A DNA stretch of 64,000 nucleotides from Kryptolebias marmoratus (taxonomy: Eukaryota > Chordata > Actinopteri > Cyprinodontiformes > Rivulidae): positions 10,194,595 through 10,258,594 of the forward strand of contig NC_051434.1 in the NCBI RefSeq assembly GCF_001649575.2, written 5' to 3'. A program made the translations under genes and the position numbers. Position 1 is the first letter of the stretch; every line of letters begins with the position of its first letter. Shown in pieces: positions 10,753-23,104 of this stretch. The notes beneath the pieces were generated by a model. That model had not been told where the DNA came from. It ran no database searches and was given only the letters and a program-made list of their open reading frames with translations.

Positions 10753-13700
10753 TCACGGCAACAGCTCTTCTCTCAGCTCCTTGTTCCTGCGCACCTCCTG
10801 AGCGTGCTTCTCCTGGAGGGGGAGAAACGAAGAGAAAACAAGAAGAAGATGTCACCTTTTTCCTGACATTTATGTTTTCACTACGTTCCTCCTCTCCGAC
10901 CTTTAAAATGTCAGCTTACAGATCTCCGATCAGCCGGTTTGTTTCAAATATTTAAATTCGTGCTGCCATAATGGAAACAAGGGGCACTCATTTTAACATT
11001 TAACACATCTGCAGCGTACTCCTGCTCCAAAAAAAACTTTATATGAAGCTATTGAGCTGCATATATTAAGATCAGCAAGAAAAAAGTAAATATGTCTCTC
11101 AAGGATTTAAGTATTTTTGAGTTTATTTTCGACTTTGGTCCTTGGTGCTTTGTTTTTCTGTTTTCAGGGGTTATGTTTTCATGTTTCAGTTTGAGTTTAT
11201 TGTTTCTTTTATTTTATTTAGTCGTCTTTATGTTTAGTTTGGTTGAAATTCGTTTTTTGTTCTCCTGTCATCAGTCACTTCTCCTCAGTTTATCACTTGT
11301 TTGCCTGCCACGCCCATCTACACCTGTCCCAAGTTTTCTAATCGCTCACCTGTGCTCACTTCCCCTGATTACCCTTGTCTTTAAAAACTGGTCACCTTCT
11401 CCACTTCCTCGCTGGTTCATTCATTCTGGTATGCAGTTCTTGTCCTTGTGGTTGCTTTCCTTGCCACGGCCTAGCTCCATGGATTTGCTGCCATGTCAGC
11501 TTTTTGTTTGTTAATAAATTAGTCTTTTATTTAAGATGAGTCTGTGCATTGGCCACTCTCAGGATGAACTCAAACGTTCATCCTGAGCACTTCCTGTTGC
11601 TGCTGTGTTTGAGTAAACACTCTTGACTGACTAAAGCACCATCATTAACCTTTCCTGAGCAGGGTTACGTTAGCGTATGACATTGTGTGAAACTAATCAA
11701 TAACTGAATACTTTGCGGCCCAGATGGGATGAACTCATGGACCAGATATGGCCCGGGAGCCACCAGCTGATGATCATTGCTTTAGAGCTGCATCTATATA
11801 TTTCTAACTTCAGGTAAATGTAGTTTTACTGATGCTTCTAGACAATAAGATAATTTAAATAAAACCACTTTGTGCTAAACAGTTTCATCTGCTGATTATC
11901 AGATGTTACGGTTGTAACTAAAACAACTATTCAGCAAAACAACGTCAACTTGAAACTATATAAATCTGTTCAGAGCAAAGAGAAAAGGTTTCTTCACTTA
12001 GTGGATCAGATTCTGGACTAAATGCTCTACAAAAATGCATCAACTAGTGTTTGACAATGAAAATACAAAGTGTTTTTTATGTTTAAATATGGCAGAAAAT
12101 AGTTGATCTTAACTGAGGATTTAATGTTTATAATTTTCTCCCTGAATTGGCTTTATCTGTTTAGGCAGATTTAATTTTTATTGTGTTTATGGTGCAGTTA
12201 TTTAAAATAAAATGTAAACACATAGTCGAATATTCATAAAAAAAATGTCATTCTTCAGTAAAAAGATCCTTAGTTTGAATCTTTTCTGGATTCGTATCTT
12301 TCTGTTCCTGTTCCTGTTTTTGCAAATTGCAACATGCATGTTAGGGCAACTAGTTACTCTAAATAAATCATCGGTAAAAGTGTGAGCGTTTATTAGTCTC
12401 TGTGTTTGTGCTGAAACTGACTGACAGCCTCTCCAGACCCATGTTTGTTAACCTGAAGAGGTTAAAGCAGATAAAAGTGCCTTTTTGTCTTCAGGTTTCT
12501 TTTGTGTGATCCCATCTTGCTTATTTAATCTCCCTCCCTTGTTGGATCATATTTGCACTCTCAGTCATCAACCTTTCAGCCTTATTTGTCTTTCGTCCTT
12601 GCCTGTTTTCTTTCCCTGCTACTTTATGGCCCTGTTTGCACGCCCAAGCGCCTCCTTGTGTTTGACCTTTGCTTTAGAATAAAACTTTCAATCTTGCTTT
12701 ACGACCTGTTCCGTGTCCTTCATGTGGACTCATCCGTCGCGTGTTGGATGTTTTCGCTCGCCGCCTCTCACCTTCTCCTGCAGGCGCTCCATCATGGCAG
12801 CCAGGTAGGCCTGCCGGTTCTCCTCGATCTGCTCCATCTTCAGCTGAAGCTTCTCCTCGGCCATGCGGCTGAAGTTGCTGTTCTCCTCCATGGCCTTCAG
12901 CAGCACCTCGCGCTCGTGCTCCCGTTTCTCAGCCAGGATCCGGAGAATCTGCGCCTCCTGGGACTGAAGGAGGAGGAGAACGACGAGAGGGATCAGTCAG
13001 GAGAAAAAAGGAGGCTGAGGTTGTGATTTTGCTGAGCACTCATTGCAAAGTCATGAAGACTGGACCAAAAAAAAAAAACAGGAAGTAAGAAACAAAGTCT
13101 GGATAATACTTTTCTCATAACGATGGTTAATGCGTCCTTAAATTAAATATTTAAAATCAAAATTTGTGACCTTCATTCACCTACAGAAGCAGTTGAAGTG
13201 ACTGAAAACAGCTCAAACTTTAATCTTACCATCGATATCTGCTTACAGACTGCAGGCAGCCTAATGCAGCTCAGTCACGTGACTCGAGCTTCCGTCGGGT
13301 TTCAGGTGGATTCAGCCGAGTGCTTTGTTTATATTGAGTGTGGACCCGCATTCCAGAATTACATTAAATATATCTGGAAAACTACTCGAGTCAACTCTCT
13401 TGATATTTGCAGCGAGTGCCTTTAATATACCTGCTTCATTTTCCCAGGGCACATAGTTTAGATGAGTTCTAGTAATGGTACCGGAAAACTGGCAGTATCG
13501 ACTGGTTAATGATTGTTTAATTGATTTTTTAGTGGGTTGCTGGTGCTGGACTGACATTATTGACATTTTGATCAGTAGCTGCATAACTTAAGTTGACATT
13601 AGATTTAATTTGTTTAACTGCAGCTGCAGTATTTGTTATAACGCATTGTTAAATGTAAAATTTGTGGGATTTTTTTGTTTTGTTTTGTTCTTTTGGCTGG

Positions 13701-16700
13701 AGTTAAAATGACAGGAACTTACTCTCCTTCTGTCCTCAGCTGCCTCCAGCTTCTTCTGGATGTCCTCCAGGGAGATGTCCCTCTTCGGGGGGCTGGTGAT
13801 GCAGTGCGCCACATCAGACACAGGGGAGGGCGGCTTCAGGATGACCTCAAAGGCCTGGCCCGAGGCCCGCTTGTTAAGTGGCTTGATGTCCATATCTGCA
13901 CATACAGAAAAAAAATTAAAAAGACTATTAGTTGCAAATTTATTTGCCAAAAAGGAAACTATCTGGGCTCCCACCTACCTTCAAAATCACCCAGGATGTT
14001 TTTGCGGGTCTCGGGGTACAGACAGGAGCAGATAAGCGAAAGGACAGAAATCTCCTTCATCTTCTCTTTGTAAGCTGTGAAGGGTAAAGGAAACATGACT
14101 GCATGTTGTTTCGTTATCAGGCACACACATCCAGCTGAGGAGAAAATACTAACCTAGTGACACAGAAAGAAAAGATGAAACATCATTAACCTACTTTTAC
14201 AGCCACGGGAGAGCTTTGATGTAAACACAAACAATTTAAAACGAATAATTATTCACCGAGTCCGTTAAAAGAGACAAGAAAAATCTCATCATCAAAGGAC
14301 GTCTGTGGCTGCTGAGCCGCTCAGGGTTTTCCAGGCTTTTGTTTTTCATCTCGTTGTGAAAAGATGAGCGTGATGGATGCTTCCTTACATGGCCTAATTT
14401 CCCAAACAGCCGAGATGTTCCCGTCCCCACGGGCCCCTCTGCACATCATCGACTATGCATTTTATTTTGATGTATTATTTATTAACTCTGCCAGACCAAC
14501 GCCCGTTTGGATCCCAGCTATTCTCAGCTAGTCGCGACAAAACATCAGAGCAAAGTTTCACGATTCGGAGAAAAATTAAAATCCTAGAATGCCAGGATTT
14601 CAAGTAAATCTTTTCAAGTAAGTCAGATACTCTATAGACGAGATGCATGGTGTTATAACAAAACACACAATCGAGAGAATATTGTCTGTTTTCACAACGA
14701 CAATATCAGTTGTGATATAAACACATTTCCTGAAAAGTGGTATTGTTTTTGCCCATGTCTGTGTGTGTGTGTGCATGGGTTCATATGCCTGAAACTGAGC
14801 CAGTTTTACAGATATTAAGCTCAAATTTAAAGTGGTAGTAGCTGAGAGTCATCCCCAACACATCTCATGAGCTCATGCTTTACATCATTTACAAGGTTTG
14901 ACTAAAACTCTGGCATGAAAGGCAGCGGGCGATATGCATTCCTTCAAGGGATTCTAAGCCCTTAATTTCTTTATTTACTGTGCGGTTCTGCTCCATAGGT
15001 TTCTCTAATCTCATTATTCTATGGGGAATGAATAGAAGATAAGGGTTCAGCTTATCAGCATAACACAGAAACATGACTTTCCATCCTGTGGCCGATTTAT
15101 AAACCAAAGGTTAATAACACAGAAGCAAAGCTGGCATCGGTTTTAAATGGCAGGATTTGGCAACTGGCAGTCTGCTTACTAAGGTGCAACAAAGTGCCCC
15201 AAAAACTGCAGACAGGAAGGAAAAAAAGAGAGAAGAACAACCAACCTTGTCTAACCTTGTTTAGTTTTTTTAAGTCTTGTGTTTTTGGCACCAACCCCTT
15301 TGTAACGCGAGTCTCAAGTTCAGCAGCGCTCCCCGCAGGGAGAGAGGGAGAGAGAGGGGCAAAAATATCTGCGACACACTGCAGGTTGCGAAACATCCTG
15401 CGTTTTCCACCGAGCTGCCGGGTTCTGGCGGGGTTAGACTGCAGATCTGCATGCCAACTGTCACAGAGTGGCATAATCCATCACCCAGAGCACAAGGCCT
15501 GCGGAGCTGAAATGTGGCACTTTGATTCATGATCTGCAGCAGCATACAGTAACAAAAGCAGAAATGAGATTTGCTGTGAAAGAGCTTCTCTGCCTAATCT
15601 TCTTTCTCGCTATTATTGCTCTCCTTTCTGTGTGCGTGCCTTGCTTTCTGCCCTGCAGACTGACAGACGCCCCAGTAATGTGATGAACTCTCAGATGTAG
15701 CTCTCACTAGTCTCTGATGGCCTTGTTAGCTCCTTCCCTGAGGACGATGGAGCGAACACACGGTGAAGATGGGGGTTTTTTTCAGACGTGAAAAGGAAAG
15801 GAAGGACGAGGAAGAAAACGGTTGTGTTGCATGTGAAAAGGAGACTGAAGGCGGAAACGATTGGCTTCGCAGCGTTAACACCTACGCCGTTTAGACAGAG
15901 GGATTAGACACCAAAGCAGGCAGCTCCCACAGGAATATCTGCCACCGTCGGCTGCGCCCAGGACAGCCTAATGGAAGCAGCCCCCTCAGGTGGAAAGCAC
16001 TTCAGTTTGTAATTAGCAAATTTCTACTGATTACAAGGGGGGGCTGGACACATTTGGAGGGCTGTTGCTGGCTCATTAAAAGCTGCCTAAAAGTCAAAAC
16101 TCCAGCAGCCATTTCCTCACACCCACATCCTCCGTTAACATCAGGAATCTTAGTTACCGACCCAGTGGAGCAGATAATCTGGATTAAGTTTTTACAGGTG
16201 CTTGATCACCTTTAGACTTGCATTAATAATTTTGTTTTGTAATCAATGAAACCAGCGTTCCATGGAGGAACGCATCCATCATCAAAGTTTTAAACAAAGA
16301 TCTTGTGAAATCTGTTACTCTCAGCTACTACCACAGCAGATTTTACCCCAGTGTTTATAAAACTGACTGAGCTGTAGCCATTTATGTGTTTGCTAAGCCT
16401 GATTAGCTGTGGCAGCCATCTTGAATTGGGTTTACTCCAAAGGTTGATGAGTTTTAAATGCTGATTACTTTCTGAGAGTTTCATTAAAATCAGTCCAGTG
16501 GTTCATGGGATATTTTGCCAACAGACAGACAGACAAACAGAATATTGTTGTTGCAATATTCAACAATATATGACATCACAATTGGATGTTTTTCTAATAT
16601 TACGCAGCCCTGATTTCATTTAAGGCGCATGAGACGAGTGTTTACTATCACTGTGTCAGAGCAGATTTATTTTCTGCCTTATCTTGCTCAGTAGCTGCTT

Positions 16701-19700
16701 ATAGTGAATCAGGATAGCTCTCTAACCCAAAGCCACAGACAGCTTTCTTATATACTCATAATGAAAAATATATTAGATTCATGGTGGTTTACAAAATATG
16801 AAAGTACTTCTGTATTTCTCATGAGAGAAAAAAGATTATTTCTCCATAAACAGTTGAAATAAGACACCGTTCCCCAGAGGATCAGACAAGTAAAAATGAC
16901 AAAAGAGTTCAAACACAAGCGTTTGTTCAGCTTTCCCATGTCAGGCTGCAATGAAATGAAAAAAAAAAAAATGTCAGAGGTATGACACTTCTTTAATAGT
17001 CCAGCTCCTGTTCTCATGAGCTGCTCCGACCGGCCCGGTCAGCATCCTGTTCCTCGGGTCCCATCATCATCAAAGTGCTCCTCCTCCTCCAACCCATCAG
17101 TCAAACAGCTCAGGTCATCAATATCTGCAGCACCTCCTCCCCAGGGAGCAGCCCTGCTCCCTCCCTGCGTCCCCGGTTCTCCATCTCATCTGCTGCTGAT
17201 GTATCCCTCTCCTTTCTTCCCCATCCCATCTCGATATTCGTCACCCTCTGGGTTTCCTGCGTCAGCACAAACCGCCGCACCTGCATGCGCTCCCACCTTC
17301 ATGCTCCTCAGCCAGCACAAGGAGAGAGGCTTTTTTACAGTCACGGCGAGCACAAACGGATCCATTAAAGGCATCCGACGAAATGCAACCCTGCTTCATC
17401 AAAGCCCCACAGGCCCCCCTGGGTGCTGTAGCCGCAAGGCATCATGGGCTTGAGACATGCATGTTCAGCAACTTTACAGTCGAGCGGCCCGGCAACAATA
17501 AAGTCAGGAAATTATGAAGCAATCACAAGAGCAAAATTGACTATTAAAGAACCCATTATGGCACCCAGACGACTAAGAACAGACTTGATGGAGGGAAAGC
17601 TGGGGACATGAGGTTTTAAATGTCACAAAGAGTTAAAAAAAAAAGATTTTTAATTCCACATCATCTGAAACTTAAAGATCGTGTGTCAGTTTTTGCTTTA
17701 AAAGCACCTCAAACTACATAAATAGTCACTTTATGTAAAAAGATAACTATTTTCTTTAAATCTAATCAGTGGATTATCAGAATGACACTGCCAGAAAATA
17801 TTAAATGAGCAAATTGCTCTCTGGGAAACCAGTTTCTACTGTCCGTGTCTACAGAAACTCATATTCTGCATGTTAAAACCTCCTGATCTGTCCCTGATCT
17901 GAATATTTATAGGTGATAAATAGCTCCTGAGCTCGCAGCCCACCAACGCCGGCCGACTGATGTCACCTCCTCTTCCCAGCCGGGAGCAACAGTCATCTGA
18001 AGCGGTAATGGGAGTGTGCCGCGCAGATCGATGGGACCCGTTGATAAATCAGGACGAATTACGAGTCCAGGGGAGCTCATGCAGATTACAACAGCAGGGA
18101 GGAAGCTCGAAGGTCAACAAATTACGGTCAAAATGACACAAAACATAATGAAACGATTGAACACATTGTTGCGAAGAGAAACGTACAACCGCACCTGTGA
18201 CAAGTGTGTAAAAATGACAGAAAACGCAGTTAAGATCTTACCTGTTGCAGATAATGATCAGTTTGGAAAAATAGTTCATTTCTGATTGGTTTGAGAATTT
18301 CATAGTAATTCACACAAAAACTTTTATTAACCTTCATTGTGGTTATTATTTGAATGCAGAGTCTGCATTCATGCTGTTGTTTTACCTTTTATGTGTATGC
18401 TTTTTGCAATCTAACAGTTAGATTCTAACTACTTCTGCATTCTTTGTGTTATTTTAGCTCTCTTTTTATCATAAAGTTCAGGTCATTCAGGAGACGGATG
18501 CTATGACTCTTAAATTTTGTAACTTTTATATTTTTCAAAACATTTACCTTCATTTAAAAGTATTTTATCCACAGGAAAACATTTAGATCTCTTCATTTTC
18601 TTTAAAATCATTGTTTTATTTGAAATCTGCTTCAGCATTGTTCTTTTATTTGTCTTCTCGTGCTATTTTTAGCTTTTAGCTAGTATTTAGCTACTTTTTT
18701 TGCTTTTGATTCTTTCAACTAACCTTTTACTAGTTTTAAAATTTAACGTTTAGCCATCTTTTTGCTACTTTTAGTTTTTAGCTAGTGTTTGCTACTTTCA
18801 ACATTTAGTTAGCATTTAGCTTTTTTTAGCTTTTACATCATTTTTTGCTACTTTTATCTTTAGCTGACTTTTGCTGCTTTCAGCTGGCATCTTGCTACTT
18901 TTGACTTTTAGCTGGTGTTCTGCTTTTTTAGCTTTAAGAACTCAGTTTCAGCCTCATTAAGCTCTTGTGCCGCATTTTCACAGAAAATGTAATTTCTCTA
19001 GTTTACATCGAATTCTACGGTTATTTTGAAGCAGCTGTCTGTAGCACTTCCAGGAGGAGTACCAGAATATTTCTGCCTGAATAATCATCAAACAGAGGTT
19101 TATAAACTAGTTTTCACATGAGCTGGACTGAACACTACCTCTTCAATCGGGTCAAAATGAAAACGGGGGTCCTTTAAAGAGCTATCTACAACAGGTAAGA
19201 TATTAGCTGTTCATAATCTTTCCACACATGGCCTGATCTGAACTCATTCATTCATGCACTTTGCGGTTCTTCTGAGTTTGTTTTGTGGAGCAGTTTGAAG
19301 TACTGAGGCTTCAGGATTCTCGTAAATACAGTATTTATCCTCCTTTGGATGTCCTAATAAAATAATAATCCCTCCATAAATGTTCAGGATTTACTGCTCT
19401 TCATCTCATGAAAATAAAAATGCTGAATTTGGCTCCCTGCATAGCTGCTTTACAGTAAATTAAAAACTGGACTCAGCCACCCTGTGAGCGACGAGTGGCC
19501 TGATGTCTGCTGGGTGCCCATCCCTGTCTGCCTGTCCACAGCTCAAACCAAAGAGGAGGACAAGAGGAGGAAGAGGAGGAGGAGGAGGGAGAGAGTATCA
19601 TTGTTTAGTAGACCCTTACCACTGTCCTTCTGCATGCCCCTCCATCCATCAAGTGCTCTGTCAACCAGAAAACAAACACACTCTCCTCTAAACTGGCCAC

Positions 19701-20003
19701 ACACCCACAAATCTTATTCGACACAAAACCGCACCACGAAGCTGCTGTTCAGGCGTCTTCCTCTAAAAGTCGTATCATGAGATCTGCAAATAATTCATGC
19801 CTTCATTTGGAAATTCAACCTCCAAGGCCTCCTGCCTCCAAAAGTACGCAGTCTCGTTTTATTTCTCCACACTTTTGGGAGCAAAAAGCTGCAGCGTGCC
19901 TGGCTATGGACTGTGTTTACCAACAGGAATCCTCAATTTCATCGCAGGTCATAAATTCTTCCCTCGACAGCGAAGCTATGCCTGAGCGGAGGGTGGATGC
20001 TCC

Positions 20004-20078
<75 letters not shown>

Positions 20079-20752
20079 TTATCTCTCTCTCTATCTCTCT
20101 CTGCAGCGGTCACCCCCAGAATCTGGCTCAGCCACAGGAGATGGCCCAGTTTTCATAAGCAGATTTGTCACGGAGAGATATTTCCCACCCTGAGGAGCGG
20201 CTTTGAAGGGGCCGGAGATGTTGGGTGGGGTCGCTGCATTATGCTGCACGCGGCTCTGAGTCAGGCGGAGGGGAGGCAGGTGCAGCATCCATCAACTGAT
20301 GCTCCGTGNGGGGGGGTACGACGAAATAATCTGCTTTTTTTTACGCTTTTATTGCCTTTCAAATGAAAGCGTTTAGCTGTATGCGTCACTGAAATGGCAA
20401 GCCGAATCCTGAACTGACCCGTGCTTATTCATGACCACGCAAAAAAAAAAAAAAATTAATTAAAATAAATCCGCATGAATAAACATTCTCACAGCCAAAC
20501 CCCAAAGTGGGGGGATTCAGGGGAAAACGCAGTTTTTTAAGTTGGATCTAAGGAAGCAGCGAGTTGCAGAGGAGTTTGGCCGCTCCCTCTTCTCCCCCAG
20601 CCCTCAGCATCCTTTTGTGCCATGGGTGTCGCCTCATCATCATCACCATCATCACCATCATCCTCCTGAACCCCGTTAGAAGAATCAGTCAAACCCAAAA
20701 GCGAGGAGGAGTAAAACAAAAATAAAAACTCACCGATTGCGGTTTTGGCCAT
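10753..20752 (-). CDS. stmn2: Stathmin-2 (SCG10), neuronal microtubule-destabilising phosphoprotein
   Basis: Coding exons in transcript order: 20752-20734, 14074-13979, 13895-13723, 12963-12772, 10812-10753. Phases join to 179 residues, the same length as human STMN2. The N terminus begins MAKTA and the membrane-targeting segment has the palmitoylated pair at Cys22 and Cys24. Serines equivalent to the PKA and JNK sites stand at 50, 62, 73 and 97. The stathmin-like domain (about 39-179) has the KRASGQAF and [16 protein letters not shown] motifs and a long coiled helix; here the latter reads [13 protein letters not shown]. From family knowledge, it binds two tubulin dimers and regulates growth-cone microtubules from Golgi and vesicle membranes. 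It converges on hey1 as in human. The C terminus ends REELLP rather than VELSG. Whether this is teleost stmn2a or stmn2b cannot be told. Intron 1 is about 6.7 kb. Confidence 0.95.
11090..11540 (+). mobile_element. Retroelement 3'-end-like or LTR-like repeat in stmn2 intron 4
   Basis: A pyrimidine-rich block with CACCTGTGCTCACTTCCCCT, GATTACCC and a terminal AATAAATTAGTC. This resembles a class of fish repeats that end in an AATAAA signal. The similar texture at 12480-12700 (ending AATAAAACTTTC) may be a second, divergent copy. The class is not certain. Confidence 0.35.
12480..12705 (+). mobile_element. Possible second copy of the pyrimidine-rich repeat in stmn2 intron 4
   Basis: CT-rich, ending AATAAAACTTTC, and similar in layout to 11090-11540. 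Weak evidence. Confidence 0.25.
13195..13440 (+). repeat. Dispersed repeat family C, copy 1 (stmn2 intron 3)
   Basis: Shares a series of blocks with 43500-43680: CAGACTGCAG..CCTAATG, GTGACTCG, GGATTCAGCCGAGTG, CAGAATT and GAGT..AACTCTC. It is diverged, has no ORF, and its class is unknown. Confidence 0.6.
14785..14962 (+). mobile_element. Family A non-autonomous repeat, 3' part (stmn2 intron 1)
   Basis: Shows the family signatures CAGTTTTACAGATATT, GGTAGTAGCTGAGAGTCAT, GGCAGCGGGCGATATGCATT and a CCTTCAAGG..CTTAATT end. Confidence 0.7.
15930..16100. promoter_or_regulatory. Candidate conserved non-coding element in stmn2 intron 1
   Basis: Non-repetitive, GC-balanced block with the homeodomain-type GTAATTAGCAAATTT and TGATTACAA. 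Inferred from texture only. Confidence 0.25.
16295..16535 (-). mobile_element. Family A repeat, 5' part (stmn2 intron 1)
   Basis: Reverse orientation, with CTCTCAGCTACTACCACA, GTGGCAGCCATCTTGAA and CAGTGGTTCATGGGATATTT. Confidence 0.7.
18645..19015 (-). mobile_element. Family D repeat with internal TTTTAGCT minisatellite
   Basis: Dozens of irregular TTTTAGCTA / TTTGCTAC units, joined to a unique arm with CAGAAAATGTAATTTCTCTA. That arm is the reverse complement of one at the copy near 50270. Confidence 0.65.
19160..19255. mobile_element. Family B MITE fragment
   Basis: CCTTTAAAGAGCTATCTACA, then CAGGTAAGATATTAG and CTGATCTGAACTCATT, matching the right half of the family. Confidence 0.55.
20005..20080. 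repeat. (TTA)n trinucleotide microsatellite in stmn2 intron 1
   Basis: About 24 units, followed by a short TCTCTC run. Confidence 0.95.
20309..20309. other. Single undetermined base
   Basis: One N in a G run. Confidence 1.
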
Positions 20753-21050
20753 GACTGCGGAGCGCTGCTGAGGGGGGGGTCACTGGATGCTGTCTCACCG
20801 GGCGAAGGGACTGCTGTTAAGGCACTGAGTCAGCAGAGACGGGGGGCTGCCGGTGCGCCTGGTGGTCTGTGAGGAGCTGCGGCAAGTCCGCGGGAAATAA
20901 CGGCGGCAGCGCCGGAAGTCTGCGGGCTTCTCCTCCAGAATAAAAGCACGGCCGCGCGACCTCATGGCTTCTACTCGGCCACACGTCGGCCTCAAACCTG
21001 GTGTGGTAGCAGCGGATTTTAGTGAAACTTTCTGGAAACAATCACTGAAC
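20753..21050 (-). promoter_or_regulatory. stmn2 promoter and 5' UTR region
   Basis: GC-rich sequence directly upstream of the stmn2 start on the minus strand. It contains an AP-1-like TGAGTCAG near 20826. No TATA box is clear, and I could not find an RE1/NRSE silencer, the element for which mammalian SCG10 is known, here or nearby. The open frames on this strand are compositional and not a gene. Confidence 0.5.
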
Positions 21051-21067
21051 ATGCCTCCATAATAGAT

Positions 21068-21306
21068 TACCTTTTGGAGTCAGTTCAATTCAAGATGGCT
21101 GCCACAGCCAACTGACTTCAGAAAACACAAGAATTGCTATAATTTGGTGTGGTAGTAGAGGAGAGTTATTCACACATACCTTGTGAAATCCTGCGATATC
21201 ACATGAGATTGTGCGTAACATTACTTTTAATGTTTGACTAAAACAGTTTAATGCCCATAATTTCTAATAAGATCATCTTTCCTTCAAAGAATGTCGGACC
21301 TTTACT
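21068..21306 (+). mobile_element. Family A repeat upstream of stmn2
   Basis: Contains TTCAAGATGGCTGCCACAGC and GGTGTGGTAGTAG, and ends CCTTCAAAGAATG..CCTTTA. Confidence 0.65.
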
Positions 21307-22561
21307 TATACATGTCTTATAAGAATGACTCTAAAATATAAATAAATCAGTATTTACTAGAAAAAACTCTCTATATTCATGACAAACTTATTACTTTGTT
21401 TCATTAACTTCAGCAAAACTGATATAAGCATACAAATAAAAAAATACCCTTAAGAAAAAATTTGAACAAACCTGAGTGCTTTTACAGTCGTACGACGGCT
21501 GCAGTCATTAAAACTTAAACCTGTGACTTACTGTAATAAAGATAAGAAAAATGCATATGTTATGAAAAAATAGTTTATGTAAAAAAATTAAATAAATTAA
21601 TACAAATGTGAATTAGACTTGAAAGCATTATAAAAGTACACAGACACAAGTCTAAAAGTTTAATAAGACAAAATGACAAAAAATCTGCATTTTATTTCCA
21701 CATTGTGTTTCATTTTGCATTTTGAAACCTAACCATGTGTATAATTATTAACAATAGATATTTAGTTTCCTATATTATTCTTGACGTCCATACTTTCTTT
21801 ATTTGTTTGAATTTTGTTGTTTTAATTTCTCTGTTGTCAACAGACACTGTTATTCACCTCCCAGGGTTTTGATGTCAGAAACGTGTCGAGCGTTTTATTT
21901 TGAAAGGAATGACAGGAACAGTCATTAAACAACCCACCTGACTTCATGCCGAGCCAATGGAGATGCCTGAGAAGCGTCCTGTCACACTCCCTCCTGCCAG
22001 CTGAAGGTCTGACAGACCTCATGTCCTCTTAGATCCAGAGCTCAGGTCCTCCTCTGGCAGCTCTGGGTGTTTGTTTCTTTGTGAAGAGGTGAGCAGGTCC
22101 AAAGATAAAAAATAAATAAATAAATAAACACTCTGGATGTGCTGTTCCTGAAAAACAGCGACGCTTTCAGTGGCTGTAAATGTCTATTAATGAACCGAAG
22201 CTTTTCTACCACAAGGTGGCAGCAAATTCCAGTTTCTGAGCTGAACTGGTTTATAGTTTTAGAGAAAACCAACTAAATGTAAAGTCATTTTATTACTCAG
22301 AAGACAAGACTTTAGGTCAACATATAGTATCCATTTAATAATTATTCAGTTTGTAATCTGTTAGTAGTCTTGTAAACCCGTGCATCAGTCCTCATCATGC
22401 AGCCCAACACGGCTCAGAGCCAAAACACCAGATCCTTATCAAAAAGAATGTGCTTGCTCAGATAACAAAGCTGTTACTATTTATTTAAAATGTCCGCTCG
22501 GGCAACTAAAGAGCCACTGATTAACCAGGGCAGAGTTTTTAGTAGGGGATCTGAGAGGAGG

Positions 22562-22791
22562 GTGTAGATCAATGATTCCCAAAGTTGGGGTTGGGACCCC
22601 AAAGTGGGTCACCCAACACCAAGTAATAGCATAATGGATGTTAGGACTGTCTGTGTTGTCATTATGCTCTTATTTAATAGGCTCATTACCTTTTTTGGAT
22701 ATTTAAACAGCCAGCATATGGGGTCACACACCTTTGTCACTATTAATGTATGGGTCGAAAGCTGAAAAGTTTGGGAACCACTGGTGCAGAT
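22562..22791. mobile_element. hAT-type MITE with 8-base target duplication
   Basis: The element runs 22570-22783. The left end CAATGATTCCCAAAGTT and the reverse complement of the right end CAGTGGTTCCCAAACTT are matching terminal inverted repeats of hAT/Charlie style. The flanking 8-mers GTGTAGAT and GTGCAGAT differ by one base and fit a hAT target-site duplication. There is no coding capacity. Confidence 0.8.
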
Positions 22792-23104
22792 GACCACAGC
22801 ATACCACTTAAAGCCGGATGCTGCAGAGACTATATATACTGCTCTGTTTTGTTTTATTGTTGCCCTAAGATAATAAAAAGAGATTGTTCAAAGAGATTCA
22901 GAGATTTTGAAAAATTACAAGCCTAGAAGTCGTTGAGGGAATGCATGTTGGAGTTGGAGACTAAGATTATTTTATGTAGAGGAGCGATGGAGTTGTAGCC
23001 ATTTTGGTCAAACCTTGAAAACTATACATTTAGTGCAACCTCATGTCTCTGTGAAAAGTTAGTCCTTACATCTCAGCGAGGCTACCTGTACAAATAAGAG
23101 TTAG

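Noticed and set aside
11640..11790. Possible degenerate hAT MITE (GGCCCAGATGGGATG...ATGGCCCGGGAGCC)
   Set aside because: Resembles a common fish element, but ends and target duplication could not be located.
12553..13026. 157-codon plus-strand ORF over stmn2 exon 4
   Set aside because: Antisense shadow of the stathmin coiled-coil exon; no family resemblance.
13675..14073. Plus-strand ORFs over stmn2 exons 2-3
   Set aside because: Antisense shadows of real coding exons.
17016..17453. 145-codon Ser/Pro-rich ORF in stmn2 intron 1
   Set aside because: Biased CT-rich composition, no recognisable domain, opposite strand within an intron.
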